64,000 bases of DNA from JAGMES01 sp023128035 (GCA_030627905.1 DAOVRZ010000005.1:30216-94215), one strand, 5' to 3'; shown: positions 42,527 to 51,523, counted from the first letter of the stretch. Numbers and translations: made by a program. The notes: generated by a model not told the origin, from the sequence alone.

Positions 42527-43666
42527 TCACAGTAAAAACTCAGTAAACACTTCATTCCCCAAAGGAACCCCTTTAGATGTTAATGCTAAAAAATCATCTG
42601 TGCATTCAATCAGGCCAAACATCGTTAATTTTTTTATTTGAGTATCATAAATATCGAAAATCGTTACACCAAATCGTTTGACAAACTCAGCTAGCCTAAT
42701 ACCTCTGTTCAACCTAAGCCCCATAATCATAAACTCTTCCATCAAATCTTTTTGACTCAGATGAATTTCCTCCTGCCAAGGAAGACACTTCTCCTGAAGG
42801 GTTTGAATATAACTTTGAAGATCTCCAGTATTAGCATAGCGAAGAGTACCATCGAAACCATGGGCACCTGGCCCGACTGCAAGATAGGGCAAATAATGCC
42901 AATAACGCTGATTATGACGTGATTCGAAGCCAGGACGCGCAAAATTTGATATCTCATATTGGGAAAGCCCAGCCGTATTTAATACCTTAATAGCCTCTTC
43001 GTACATCATAAAGTCTAACTCTTCATCAATAGGCTTCAGCTTCCCTGTTAGATAATCTTGATAAAACGGAGTATCTTCTTCAATCTTTAAATTATAAAGA
43101 CTTAAGTGATCAGGTTTAAGCTCTATAGCAGTTTTTAAGGTCTCTTTCCACCCTTTTAGAGTTTGATCTGGAATCGCAAAAATCAAATCCAAATTAATAT
43201 TTTTAAAACCAATCTCACGAGCTTTATGATAGGTATTCAAAACTTGATTAACATTGTGAATTCGCCCTAAATATTGCAAAACAGAATCATCAAATGACTG
43301 AACTCCTATACTGAGGCGATTAATTCCTGCTTCTTTCATCAAACTAAGGTTTTTTTCCACACCTGTAGCTGGATTCAACTCACAGGTTATTTCAACTTCA
43401 TCAAAATTCACAGAAAAAGATTCTCTTACAGCATTAATAATCTGGGCCAGCTCTTCCCCAGAAAAGCACGTAGGGGTTCCCCCTCCCAGATAGATAGTCT
43501 CCAATTGTGGATGATTATACTTTTGACTAATCAATGTTATTTCAGAAAAAAGAGCTAGCAAATATTGATCTGCTAACTCTTTTTGATATGGAAAGGAAAT
43601 AAAGTCACAGTAATTACACTTTTGCAAGCAAAATGGGACATGGATATATAATCCACAACATTCCAT
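42527..43666 (-). CDS. hemW: HemW-like radical SAM protein
   Basis: The radical SAM cluster motif is CxxxCxxC at Cys13, Cys17 and Cys20 (PFCLQKCNYCDF), with GGGTPT and the C-terminal HemW_C motif HNQRYWHYLPYLAVGPGAHGF. HemW proteins bind heme and were formerly annotated as oxygen-independent coproporphyrinogen oxidase; they lack the extra Cys of true HemN. 379 aa. It lies between lepA and hrcA, the usual Firmicutes order. Confidence 0.94.
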   Translation of the reverse strand: MECCGLYIHVPFCLQKCNYCDFISFPYQKELADQYLLALFSEITLISQKYNHPQLETIYLGGGTPTCFSGEELAQIINAVRESFSVNFDEVEITCELNPATGVEKNLSLMKEAGINRLSIGVQSFDDSVLQYLGRIHNVNQVLNTYHKAREIGFKNINLDLIFAIPDQTLKGWKETLKTAIELKPDHLSLYNLKIEEDTPFYQDYLTGKLKPIDEELDFMMYEEAIKVLNTAGLSQYEISNFARPGFESRHNQRYWHYLPYLAVGPGAHGFDGTLRYANTGDLQSYIQTLQEKCLPWQEEIHLSQKDLMEEFMIMGLRLNRGIRLAEFVKRFGVTIFDIYDTQIKKLTMFGLIECTDDFLALTSKGVPLGNEVFTEFLL

Positions 43667-43690
43667 AAAATTTTCCTCCTATAAACTGAA

Positions 43691-44113
43691 TTATCTCGAT
43701 TTTTTTTGAACTATCCAGAACCCAACACCAATCAAGAGAACTGGGATCAACAGATCACAAAAAGAATTTAAAAAATGACGGATGCTTGCAATATAAGTCC
43801 TGATAAATGGTATATTAAACTGATACCTCAATAGATAGTAAACTCCACCTAAAATCAATAAAACACCAATAATCTGCATAGAACGACCAGAATCAAAATC
43901 CACTTCTTCATCTTCATTTTTAGATGCCGAAGGCATAAAAATCATTAAAACAATGTAAGTAGGAATGAGAAAATTAAAATCAAGAAAAAATATCCCAATT
44001 AAAAAAACGACTCTCAAAAGATCAGGATTAATACCAAAATATTGACCAACTCCACCAATAACACCATCAATCCAATGATTTCTACTCTTTGTCAATCGAC
44101 GCGTGCCCAACAA
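43691..44113 (-). CDS. PspC domain membrane protein
   Basis: Residues 1-60 form a PspC domain (LTKSRNHWIDGVIGGVGQYFGINPDLLRVVFLIGIFF and a second helix IPTYIVLMIFMPSA). Two further helices follow (QIIGVLLILGGVYYLLRY and LCDLLIPVLLIGVGFWIVQ), giving a four-helix envelope-stress-type protein of 140 aa. The start is TTG five bases after AAGGGGTG. It is probably part of the lepA-hemW transcript. Confidence 0.85.
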   Translation of the reverse strand: MLGTRRLTKSRNHWIDGVIGGVGQYFGINPDLLRVVFLIGIFFLDFNFLIPTYIVLMIFMPSASKNEDEEVDFDSGRSMQIIGVLLILGGVYYLLRYQFNIPFIRTYIASIRHFLNSFCDLLIPVLLIGVGFWIVQKKSR

Positions 44114-44129
44114 ATCACCCCTTTTTTAA

Positions 44130-44192
44130 TTAAGAATTAAGAAAGTGAGAATTAAGAAGTTTAATTCTTAATTCTCAACTCTTAATTCTTAA
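44130..44192. repeat. AT-rich long hairpin between lepA and pspC genes
   Basis: Left arm 44130-44158 (TTAAGAATTAAGAAAGTGAG then AATTAAGAA) pairs with right arm 44165-44192 (TTCTTAATTCTCAACTCTTA then ATTCTTAA) across about six bases. Each arm is itself built from repeats of AATTAAGAA. It lies just downstream of pspC's start region, between pspC and lepA, and has no T run of the terminator kind. Confidence 0.7.
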
Positions 44193-44198
44193 CTGTTA

Positions 44199-46013
44199 TT
44201 AATCGTCGTCATTAATCTTAAGAACTGCCATAAATGCTTCCTGTGGAATCTCAACAGCCCCGATAGATTTCATCCGCTTTTTACCTTTCTTCTGTTTCTC
44301 TAAAAGTTTCTTCTTTCGAGTAATGTCTCCACCATAACATTTGGCAAGTACATTTTTACGTCTAGCTTTAATATTTACCCTGGCCACTACTTTAGTACCA
44401 TTAGCTGCCTGAATGGGTACCTCAAAAAGTTGCATTGGAATATATTCTTTTAACTTGCGACAGAGATTTTGACCTTTACGCATGGTATCAGATTTATGAA
44501 CAATAACAGACAAAGCATCTACTGGTTTACCCATAAGCAGAATATCCAGTTTAACCATGTCACTTTCTACATAATCAGTCATTTCATAATCTAAAGTTGC
44601 ATACCCTTTAGTACGAGATTTTAGCTGATCAAAAAAGTCAACGATTACCTCACTAAGAGGGATATCATAAATCAGCTTTACTCTATCTGTATCAAGATAC
44701 TGCATATCTTTGAAAGTTCCACGACGTTGTTGGCTCAGTTCCATTACTTGTCCAACATAACTTTCTGGAGTAAGAATAGTTACCATTACATAAGGTTCTT
44801 CGATTTTTTCAATCAAGTTTTGGTCAGGAAATAAAGCTGGATTACCAATCTCTTGTGCCTCACCATTTTTCAAAGTAACACGATAGATAACAGATGGTGA
44901 TGTCATAATCAAATCCAGATTATATTCTCTCTCTAAGCGTTCTTGAATTACATCCATGTGTAGTAACCCTAAAAAACCACACCGAAATCCAAAACCTAAA
45001 GCTTCAGATACTTCTGCTTCAAAAACTAAAGAAGCATCATTTAACTGTAGTTTTTCTAAAGCATCACGTAATTCCAAATAATCTGCGCTATCAACAGGAT
45101 ATAAACCACTAAACACCATCGGTTTTGCAACATGATAGCCTGTTAAAGGTTCACTCGCTTCATTATTAGCATCAGTGATAGTATCACCAACACGACAATA
45201 TTTAACTTCTTTAATACTACCTGTTACATAGCCTACTTCTCCTGCCATAAGTTGTTTAGTAGGAACCATAGATGGAGAGAAGATACCGACCTGATCAACA
45301 TCGTAAGATTTTTCAGAAATCATTAACTTCATCCGCATTCCTGGTTGAATACTACCTTCCATCACCCTAATATACGCAACAACACCCAAATAAGGGTCAT
45401 ACAGTGAATCGAATACTAAAGCTCGTAAAGGCTTATCCACTTCTCCAGGTGGGGCTGGGACATATTTAACTACAGCCTCCAACACATTTTGAATCCCTAT
45501 TCCTGTTTTTGCGCTACACAGTATTGCTTCTTCAGGATCAATGCCCAGATCGGCCAACTGTAATTTTACCTGTTCAGGATCAGCACTGGGTAAATCGATT
45601 TTATTGATAACAGGAATAATCTCAAGATCATGTTCTAAGGCAAGATAGACATTAGCCATTGTTTGGGATTCTACTCCTTGAGTAGCATCCACTATTAATA
45701 GCGCTCCTTCACAGGCAGCAAGACTTCTGGAAACTTCATAAGTAAAGTCCACATGACCAGGTGTATCAATTAAATTTAAGATATAATCTTGACCATCTTT
45801 GGCGGTGTAATTTAATCGTACTGCTTGAGCCTTAATAGTGATACCTCTCTCTCGCTCAATATCCAAACTATCTAAGACCTGCTCCTCCATCTCACGTTCA
45901 GAAAGAGCTCCGGTATATTCTAATAACCGGTCAGCAAGAGTTGATTTGCCATGGTCAATATGTGCAATAATACAAAAGTTTCGAATCTTATCTTTGACTT
46001 GTATCTTACTCAT
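44199..46013 (-). CDS. lepA: Elongation factor 4 (LepA)
   Basis: A ribosome-bound GTPase with G1 AHIDHGKST, G3 DTPGHVDF and G4 NKIDLPSAD, EF-G-like domains II, III and V, and the LepA-specific C-terminal domain (KARRKNVLAKCYGGDITRKKKLLEKQKKGKKRMK). Length 604 aa from the ATG at 46013, which has GGAGG upstream; the longer frame lacks one. Confidence 0.98.
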   Translation of the reverse strand: MSKIQVKDKIRNFCIIAHIDHGKSTLADRLLEYTGALSEREMEEQVLDSLDIERERGITIKAQAVRLNYTAKDGQDYILNLIDTPGHVDFTYEVSRSLAACEGALLIVDATQGVESQTMANVYLALEHDLEIIPVINKIDLPSADPEQVKLQLADLGIDPEEAILCSAKTGIGIQNVLEAVVKYVPAPPGEVDKPLRALVFDSLYDPYLGVVAYIRVMEGSIQPGMRMKLMISEKSYDVDQVGIFSPSMVPTKQLMAGEVGYVTGSIKEVKYCRVGDTITDANNEASEPLTGYHVAKPMVFSGLYPVDSADYLELRDALEKLQLNDASLVFEAEVSEALGFGFRCGFLGLLHMDVIQERLEREYNLDLIMTSPSVIYRVTLKNGEAQEIGNPALFPDQNLIEKIEEPYVMVTILTPESYVGQVMELSQQRRGTFKDMQYLDTDRVKLIYDIPLSEVIVDFFDQLKSRTKGYATLDYEMTDYVESDMVKLDILLMGKPVDALSVIVHKSDTMRKGQNLCRKLKEYIPMQLFEVPIQAANGTKVVARVNIKARRKNVLAKCYGGDITRKKKLLEKQKKGKKRMKSIGAVEIPQEAFMAVLKINDDD

Positions 46014-46073
46014 ACAAAAATTTCCTCCTTCGTAAAAGCCGAGCGCACTAGCGCGACTAAACATTCATTTTTC

Positions 46074-46102
46074 ATTATAACATTCCATTCAACTTTAATC
46101 AA
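46074..46102 (-). promoter_or_regulatory. Sigma-A promoter of lepA
   Basis: Minus-strand -35 TTGATT (46097-46102), 17-base spacer, -10 TATAAT (46074-46079). The -35 overlaps the last codons and stop of spoIIP, so lepA can be transcribed independently of sporulation. Confidence 0.75.
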
Positions 46103-47387
46103 GGAGGAAGACAGGTTGTTCTTTAAATAGTTCAGCAATTACTTCAGCTAATAGTTGTGCTGAATAAACTGCTTCTGCAGTTGTGTTCTTTTGACAACCA
46201 ACTTCAAAAAGTAATGCTTGAGGATGTAAATCCTGATTATATCTTTTATTTTCCCTAATCATTACTCTTCGCAATAATCCTGGATATTTCTCTTGAATTT
46301 TTTCTACCAAAGCGCTACATAAACTATAATTAGTCTTCCAATCATGTCCACCAGCCGTTGAATAATCAACTTGACCTTTGGTAACAAAGAATAATACCTT
46401 AGCTGCTGGTTTTCCCTTAATATTCATTACATATTCTTCTTTTGGAAGTTCTACTCCATCTCTATGTATGTCTATAACCATATCAAAACATTCTTTTTCT
46501 AGTATATTTTGTATACCTTTCCTCGAATTGTCATAAGCTAAATGAAACTCTTTTCCATCATAGCTAGTCTGGTCATGGCATACCTCAAATCCCAATTCTT
46601 GTAAGCGTGTACTCAATGTCTCTCCAACAATAACAATGTTTCCTAGGTGAGGCAAATAAGTATGCCAAAGATTATCCTTGGGGTACTTATCATCTGCGTA
46701 AGTCTCTGAAGTATGTGTATGATAAATTAACACCCGAGGTTTACGATTAACAATTTCAACCAAAGAGTTTTTTTCAACTTTATTTTCTTCTCGAAAAGCA
46801 ACATCAACCTCAGGAGTGATAGGTTTAAAAATCATCTCTTCCTTGGGAATATTCAAATAGATAGTTCCTGCTTCACTCTTAATCACTCTTGGTTCTCTAT
46901 TATTATCATTTATCAATTTATTATATTCCGAATTTTTTGACTGAACAGCTATAACTTCCACAATCTCTTGAGAAGAATCTAATTGTGGAATACTTGTAGA
47001 TAAATAAGTTTCTGGTTTACCAAAATTAATACCAAAAACCCAATCAATACAATTTTTAATCCAATCTTTTGGTTCAATTATAAAATCCCAAAATCTCCAT
47101 TGGTTTTCAGGTAACTGTTGTGAACTAGAAATCGTAGGGATTCCATCTATTATAATAGATTTTGACCTCTCTGAATCCAATTGCATCCATTCATAAATTT
47201 GATCTACCAAATTCTCTGGTGTAAGTTTCTCGGAAACATCTAAAGAATTGTCACTATTGAAGGAAACAGTGGGTGATGTATATTGTGTTGGTGCTGAAGT
47301 GAATTTATGAATTATCAACCCAACCACAAATGAAAAGAAAATTGTATACAAAATAATTAATATCATAAATAGCTTGTTCTTTACCAT
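46095..47387 (-). CDS. spoIIP: Stage II sporulation protein P
   Basis: A peptidoglycan amidase/endopeptidase for septal thinning and engulfment. From the ATG at 47387 (AAAGGTGGTG upstream) there is one membrane helix (KLFMILIILYTIFFSFVVGLII), a long linker, and the SpoIIP catalytic domain with zinc motif VLIYHTHTSETYADD, VIDIHRDG, and LFEVGCQKNT. 430 aa. It follows gpr, as in B. subtilis (gpr-spoIIP). Confidence 0.95.
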   Translation of the reverse strand: MVKNKLFMILIILYTIFFSFVVGLIIHKFTSAPTQYTSPTVSFNSDNSLDVSEKLTPENLVDQIYEWMQLDSERSKSIIIDGIPTISSSQQLPENQWRFWDFIIEPKDWIKNCIDWVFGINFGKPETYLSTSIPQLDSSQEIVEVIAVQSKNSEYNKLINDNNREPRVIKSEAGTIYLNIPKEEMIFKPITPEVDVAFREENKVEKNSLVEIVNRKPRVLIYHTHTSETYADDKYPKDNLWHTYLPHLGNIVIVGETLSTRLQELGFEVCHDQTSYDGKEFHLAYDNSRKGIQNILEKECFDMVIDIHRDGVELPKEEYVMNIKGKPAAKVLFFVTKGQVDYSTAGGHDWKTNYSLCSALVEKIQEKYPGLLRRVMIRENKRYNQDLHPQALLFEVGCQKNTTAEAVYSAQLLAEVIAELFKEQPVFLLD

Positions 47388-47540
47388 GAAAAAATCACCA
47401 CCTTTGTTTTCTTCATAAAAATATATGAAGACAAAGTGGTGATTATTCCTCGCGTAAGAACGCGATAGCATTGGGTATGCATATTAATCACAGAGTGCTA
47501 GCACATACTTTAAAAATATTGTGCTTTTGCACATCTTGTG

Positions 47541-48530
47541 TTAAGCAAAATACATTGAGTGATTATCCACGGTTATCTCTGGATGAAGAGAAATATTGAT
47601 TCCTCCAGCTATACACCGAGACATATCTTGTATAAATTCATCAATCCCTTTAGGAGTCACAACTAAATTCCCTAAGAAAGGTCGAAGAATATCGTTGACA
47701 ATCTGATTTTTAAAACCTTTTTCAAGCTGTTTATAGGTGTTTGCATCCTCTCCAGCAAATTTAGAACTAGATAAAACTCTGTCAACAGCATCACTAGCGA
47801 TAGTAGTCGCATAAACAACAGTAGGAATTCCAATTGCTACTACTGGAATATCCATTGTCTCTTTAGTTATTCCAGTTCTCTTTTTTCCTAATCCAGAACC
47901 CGGATGAATTCCAGTATTACTTAATTGAATTGTTGTACCTAATCTACTTACACTTCTAGCAGCCAAGGCATCAATCGCTATCAGGACATCAGGACGAACA
48001 CGATCAACAACACCTTTGATAATTTCAGCAGTTTGTACCCCGGTTAATCCCATAACACCTGGTGAGAGAGCGCAAACAGAACGAAGTCCTTCTTTTAATT
48101 CGGGAGGAACTTCATCGTAAAGATGGCGTGTAATCATCATATCATGAATCACCTGTGGCCCCAAAGCATCAGGTGTGGCATTCCAATTTCCTAAACCTAC
48201 TACAAAAATAGTAGGCTCTTTCGGTAAATTTTCAAAATCTATTAATCTTTCTAATTCTTCAGCCAAAACACCACTAAGGGTGTCATGCACTTCCCGATTG
48301 TTTGTTGAAAGGCCCTGAGCCTCAATAGTCACATACTCCCCAACTGGTTTACCAATTGCAGATGATGCTTTTTCATTTAATACTTCAATTCTTGTGACCA
48401 CTGAATAAGGTTTTCTTTCTTCTTTAATCGAAACACCTTCAATTTCACCACCTGTTCGCTGAACAGCCATCTCTTGTGCTTCAACAGCTAAATCCGTATA
48501 GACCTGTAACGTTTGATCTAAAGGTTGCAT
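47541..48530 (-). CDS. gpr: Germination protease GPR (spore protease)
   Basis: This 329-residue aspartic-like protease (family M63/A25) degrades SASPs on germination. Motifs include VVGLGNWNATPDALGPQVI, GVQTAEII and VLIAIDALAARSVSRLGTTIQLSNTGIHPGSGLG. The N-terminal ~20 residues (MQPLDQTLQVYTDLAVEAQE) would be the propeptide removed on activation. Its SASP substrates are encoded at 56733-57238, with the expected cleavage motif. Confidence 0.97.
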   Translation of the reverse strand: MQPLDQTLQVYTDLAVEAQEMAVQRTGGEIEGVSIKEERKPYSVVTRIEVLNEKASSAIGKPVGEYVTIEAQGLSTNNREVHDTLSGVLAEELERLIDFENLPKEPTIFVVGLGNWNATPDALGPQVIHDMMITRHLYDEVPPELKEGLRSVCALSPGVMGLTGVQTAEIIKGVVDRVRPDVLIAIDALAARSVSRLGTTIQLSNTGIHPGSGLGKKRTGITKETMDIPVVAIGIPTVVYATTIASDAVDRVLSSSKFAGEDANTYKQLEKGFKNQIVNDILRPFLGNLVVTPKGIDEFIQDMSRCIAGGINISLHPEITVDNHSMYFA

Positions 48531-48547
48531 AAAATCCCCCTTTTCAA

Positions 48548-48883
48548 CTAACGAAGTTCTGTAGGAACAAAAGCATCAATAATTCCTATCACCAAAGCAG
48601 CTAATAAAGCTCCAATAATTGTAACCTCCATCTGGACTATAATAAATTGAATAATCCATATTACTACTGCAGAAGTAACAAAACCAACAAGGCCACGACT
48701 TTGGGGTGAGTCTCTTTCACCAAGTATTCTTTCAATAATATAACCAATTATAGAAATTACAATCGCTGCTAAAAGTGCATTATAAAATCCAACAATCTTA
48801 AAACCTGGTACAAAGAAACTCACTGCCAATAGAACAATTGCAGAAATAAAAAAACGAATTATCGCCCCAAACCAACCTACCAT
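48548..48883 (-). CDS. Phage-holin-4-like / YvlD-type small membrane protein
   Basis: Four hydrophobic helices in 111 residues (FFISAIVLLAVSFFVPGFKIVGF, ALLAAIVISIIGYII, GLVGFVTSAVVIWIIQFII, IIGALLAALVIGIIDAFVP) match the Phage_holin_4_2 (PF04020-like) family. Despite its name the family includes chromosomal envelope proteins in spore formers. It precedes gpr by 17 bases and probably shares its forespore transcript; no phage genes are nearby. Confidence 0.8.
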   Translation of the reverse strand: MVGWFGAIIRFFISAIVLLAVSFFVPGFKIVGFYNALLAAIVISIIGYIIERILGERDSPQSRGLVGFVTSAVVIWIIQFIIVQMEVTIIGALLAALVIGIIDAFVPTELR

Positions 48884-49145
48884 TTACTCTTCACCCCTCT
48901 CTTGTGTTACAAGAATATCTTTACCTAAAAATAGAAAACTTATTCATTATAAGAGCAAAAGTATTTTTGAAAAAAAATAAAGGAAAATTAAGAAAGATAG
49001 CGAATATTAATATGTGGTGTACAAGTACACAATCTTGTGTGCAAAAAACCGTTCGATTATACCGTGTCTCGATATAAACAGGTTTATTTTACACCAGATC
49101 GGGAAAAATAATTCCGACACTTATTGTATTTTTCATTAAATCCCC

Positions 49146-49174
49146 TTGCATTTTTTTCTAAGTCATGATAGAAT
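49146..49174 (+). promoter_or_regulatory. Sigma-A promoter of rpsT
   Basis: -35 TTGCAT (49146-49151), 17-base spacer, -10 TAGAAT (49169-49174), leaving a leader of about 120 bases before rpsT. The remaining gap from 48884 to here has no recognisable gene. Confidence 0.65.
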
Positions 49175-49193
49175 TCAAGATGTTGTGTGAATA

Positions 49194-49227
49194 AATCGTA
49201 TGGGACACTCGTCCTAAACGATTTGAA
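49194..49227 (+). promoter_or_regulatory. Hairpin in the rpsT leader
   Basis: Nested stem AAATCGT/ACGATTT enclosing GGGAC/GTCC with a four-base ACTC loop. It is well placed for autogenous control by S20 or for stabilising the messenger; this role is inferred only from position and pairing. Confidence 0.45.
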
Positions 49228-49299
49228 CATAGTTAAGGGGATTATACACATCGTGCAGTTGCATGATTTGGGATTCTTTCGAAGGAGGTGACTCTTAAT

Positions 49300-49572
49300 A
49301 TGCCTATTATTAAATCAGCTAAGAAAAGAGTAAAGATTACTGAAAAGAAAACTTTGCGTAACCGTCAAAATAGATCTGCTCTTCGCACTGCAATTAAGCG
49401 TTTCGAAAGCGCTATTGCTGCAGGTGAAATGGAGACTGCGCAAATCGAATTAGTACGAGCTGAGAGTACTATTGATAGATCTGCTAAGAAGGGTATCATT
49501 CATAAGAATAATGCTGCCCGTAAGAAGTCTAGACTTAATAAGATGTTCAATAATCTTCAAGCTAACGCTTAA
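49300..49572 (+). CDS. rpsT: 30S ribosomal protein S20
   Basis: This 90-residue basic protein begins MPIIKSAKKRVKITEKKTLRNRQNRSALRTAIKRF and contains the helical bS20 pattern (STIDRSAKKGIIHKNNAARKKSRLNK). GGAGGTG is eleven bases before the ATG at 49300. It is divergent from the gpr operon and transcribed alone, with its own promoter, leader hairpin and terminator; holA, often its neighbour, is 6 kb away. Confidence 0.97.
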   Translation: MPIIKSAKKRVKITEKKTLRNRQNRSALRTAIKRFESAIAAGEMETAQIELVRAESTIDRSAKKGIIHKNNAARKKSRLNKMFNNLQANA

Positions 49573-49595
49573 TAAAATGTACTTTTTCAACATGT

Positions 49596-49630
49596 AAAAA
49601 AACCGATCCTTTACAGGCTCGGTTTTTTTT
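49596..49630 (+). terminator. Intrinsic terminator of rpsT
   Basis: Stem ACCGATCC/GGCTCGGT (one mismatch) with a six-base loop, preceded by seven A and followed by eight T. Confidence 0.9.
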
Positions 49631-49768
49631 ATTACAACAAGTTTATTATTAACTCAACTTTGCACTAAACTACGAAAGTTGTTTATTAATTAGCCTTTTC
49701 CCATCCGAAACAATTCTGCAAATCCACTAGGCATTTCTGCTTGAGCTTCAATAGCAGATGCTGTTTTT

Positions 49769-50002
49769 TCAAAGTTGAAGAATCTCCTTAATCTCATCTT
49801 TCTTTGGAACTCTACCAGATACCTTGACCTCTTCGTTTACTACAAGTCCAGGAGTACGCATAATCCCATAGGAAAGAATGTCTTGCATATCTGTAACCTT
49901 TTCAATATTAGCTTCTAACCCCAACTCAGCTAAAGCTTCTTTGGTAAGATCAATTAATTTTACACAATTAGCACAACCTCCACCTAAAATTTTGATTTCC
50001 AT
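49769..50002 (-). CDS. Small thioredoxin-fold protein (redox-active disulfide type)
   Basis: The 77-residue protein MEIKILGGGCANCVKLIDLTKEAL has CANC as its redox pair near the N-terminus, with the thioredoxin cis-Pro region in IMRTPGLVVNEEVKVSGRVP. Such miniature thioredoxins accompany DUF318 permeases and ArsR regulators in anaerobes, probably in metalloid or thiol stress. The ATG at 50002 follows GGAGGTGAAGGAG. It is the last gene of the arsR-permease-thioredoxin group. Confidence 0.85.
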   Translation of the reverse strand: MEIKILGGGCANCVKLIDLTKEALAELGLEANIEKVTDMQDILSYGIMRTPGLVVNEEVKVSGRVPKKDEIKEILQL

Positions 50003-50033
50003 AATCTCCTTCACCTCCTTCTCAAAATTATAA

Positions 50034-50156
50034 ATGATTCGACCACAAAAAGTATTTTAGTCGCACTTGCATACCATATAAAGTACTGACTCCGCCAATT
50101 CAGTACTTTATGTGGTATGCAAGCTTTTGTGCGACTACTTTTTGTGGGTTAATCAT
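50034..50156. repeat. Long palindromic element, family 3, copy 1
   Basis: A 123-bp palindrome from ATGATT to AATCAT. The outer stem CCACAAAAAGTA...GTCGCAC and loop CCGCCAAT are shared with the copy at 55243-55404, but the mid-stem TTGCATACCATATAAAGTAC differs. The end overlaps the permease stop codon (TGA at 50153-50155). Confidence 0.85.
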
Positions 50157-51118
50157 AAAATTATGTTAAACAGATAACCTACACAAATTATAGAAACTCC
50201 AACGATCGCTACAAAGATACCAATCAACTTTGGTTTAATAACTTTACGCAAGATAATCATCTCTGGAAGTGAAAGAGCAACCACAGCCATCATAAAACTT
50301 AGTGCTGTTCCCACTCCTACACCTTTCCCGATTAATGCTTGAATAATTGGAATTGTTCCAACTGCATTTGAATACAAAGGGATTCCCAAAACAACAGCCA
50401 CAAAAATTGCAAAAGGATTATTCTCGCCAGCATAGCGACTTAAAAGCTCCGCAGGGGCATAACCGTGAATTAAAGCTCCAATTCCTATACCAATCAAGAC
50501 ATATATCCAAATTCGTTTGACAATATCCACTACAGCATCTTTAGCAAACACAAATCTTTGCTGCCATGTCATCTTTTCTATATGTCTTTCCCCCATTTTG
50601 ATCTCATATACATATTCTTCAACTTCTTTTTCAAGTTTCAAATTCCCAATGATAATTCCACCTACAATCCCTACTAACATACCACTTATGAGGTACAATG
50701 TTGCAATCTTCCAACCAAAGAGAGTAAATAACATCACTAAGGCAATCTCATTTACAATAGGTGATGTTATCAAAAAAGAAAATGTCACACCCAATGGAAT
50801 TCCAGATTCAACAAATCCAATAAAGATAGGTACTGTTGAACAAGAACAAAAAGGTGAAATAACACCTAGTACTGAAGCCATCACATTTCCAACAAATAGT
50901 TTCTTACCACTCAAAAGTTGGCTGGCCCGTTCAGGTGGAAAAAAACTACGCAGAATAGAAATTACAAAAATCATAAATGATAGTAAAATAATAATTTTTA
51001 ACGAATCATAAATAAAAAAATTGATAGCATCCCCTAACTTACTTCCCTCAGCAATATTAAATAAATTATATACTACAAAATCCGCAAACCACTGTAACAC
51101 CCTTAACAACCTCCTCAA
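50153..51118 (-). CDS. DUF318/ArsP-like permease
   Basis: This 321-residue protein has eight or so membrane helices and the family motif ISPFCSCSTVPIFIGFVESGIPLGVTFSFLITSPIVNE, whose Cys-Ser-Cys may bind metalloid. The second half repeats the pattern (GIPLYSNAVGTIPIIQALIGKGVGVGTALSFMM). Characterised ArsP relatives export trivalent organoarsenicals. It is downstream of an ArsR repressor and upstream of a thioredoxin-like protein. The substrate is inferred. Confidence 0.88.
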   Translation of the reverse strand: MRRLLRVLQWFADFVVYNLFNIAEGSKLGDAINFFIYDSLKIIILLSFMIFVISILRSFFPPERASQLLSGKKLFVGNVMASVLGVISPFCSCSTVPIFIGFVESGIPLGVTFSFLITSPIVNEIALVMLFTLFGWKIATLYLISGMLVGIVGGIIIGNLKLEKEVEEYVYEIKMGERHIEKMTWQQRFVFAKDAVVDIVKRIWIYVLIGIGIGALIHGYAPAELLSRYAGENNPFAIFVAVVLGIPLYSNAVGTIPIIQALIGKGVGVGTALSFMMAVVALSLPEMIILRKVIKPKLIGIFVAIVGVSIICVGYLFNIIL

Positions 51119-51157
51119 ATTAATATATTATTATATTCTAATATGATTAATAAAAAA

Positions 51158-51523
51158 TTAACATAATCCCTTACATTTTCGAACCAGTTCATTCTGCTCT
51201 AAAGATTGAAACCGTAGTAATTCTTCCTGGAGATCTGGAAGTTCAATTAAGGAACTAGTAACAAATTCCTCTATCCCCTTTAAATTTTCTCTAAAGCTTT
51301 CATGATTCAGTTTATAATAAATCCACTGACCATCCCGTCTTTTTTCTACCAATCCAGCTTGAAAGAGAATCCGTAAATGTTGTGATATACTTGATTGAGT
51401 TTGACCAGTAATAGCCTCTAATTCACAAACACATAGCTCTTTCTCTGCTAATAATTTAATTATTTTCAATCGAGATTCATTGGAAAAACATTTGGTGAAT
51501 TCAATAATGTCATTAATTTTCAT
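51158..51523 (-). CDS. ArsR/SmtB family metalloregulator
   Basis: The 121-residue winged helix protein has ELCVCELEAITGQTQSSISQHLRILFQAGLVEKRRDGQWIYYKL, with the CVC metalloid-sensing cysteines in the recognition region typical of As(III)/Sb(III) sensors, and a Cys pair near the C-terminus (CKGLC). It probably represses itself and the permease through the operator overlapping its promoter. Confidence 0.92.
   Translation of the reverse strand: MKINDIIEFTKCFSNESRLKIIKLLAEKELCVCELEAITGQTQSSISQHLRILFQAGLVEKRRDGQWIYYKLNHESFRENLKGIEEFVTSSLIELPDLQEELLRFQSLEQNELVRKCKGLC

Noticed and set aside
47452..47540. Riboswitch or small RNA upstream of spoIIP
   Set aside because: Only a small CGCGT/ACGCG hairpin and scattered TGTGC repeats are present; no known aptamer pattern.
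48548..48883. Prophage remnant suggested by the holin-family protein
   Set aside because: No integrase, capsid, lysin or attachment site is near; the family is a chromosomal neighbour of gpr in spore formers.
50517..51011. Plus-strand open frame of 164 codons opposite the permease
   Set aside because: Antisense to a membrane protein; Ser/Thr/Ile composition is the usual reverse image, and it has no start signal.
51119..51157. AT palindrome between arsR and the permease as a second operator
   Set aside because: The pairing is imperfect and made only of A and T in an AT-rich spacer; no promoter lies next to it.
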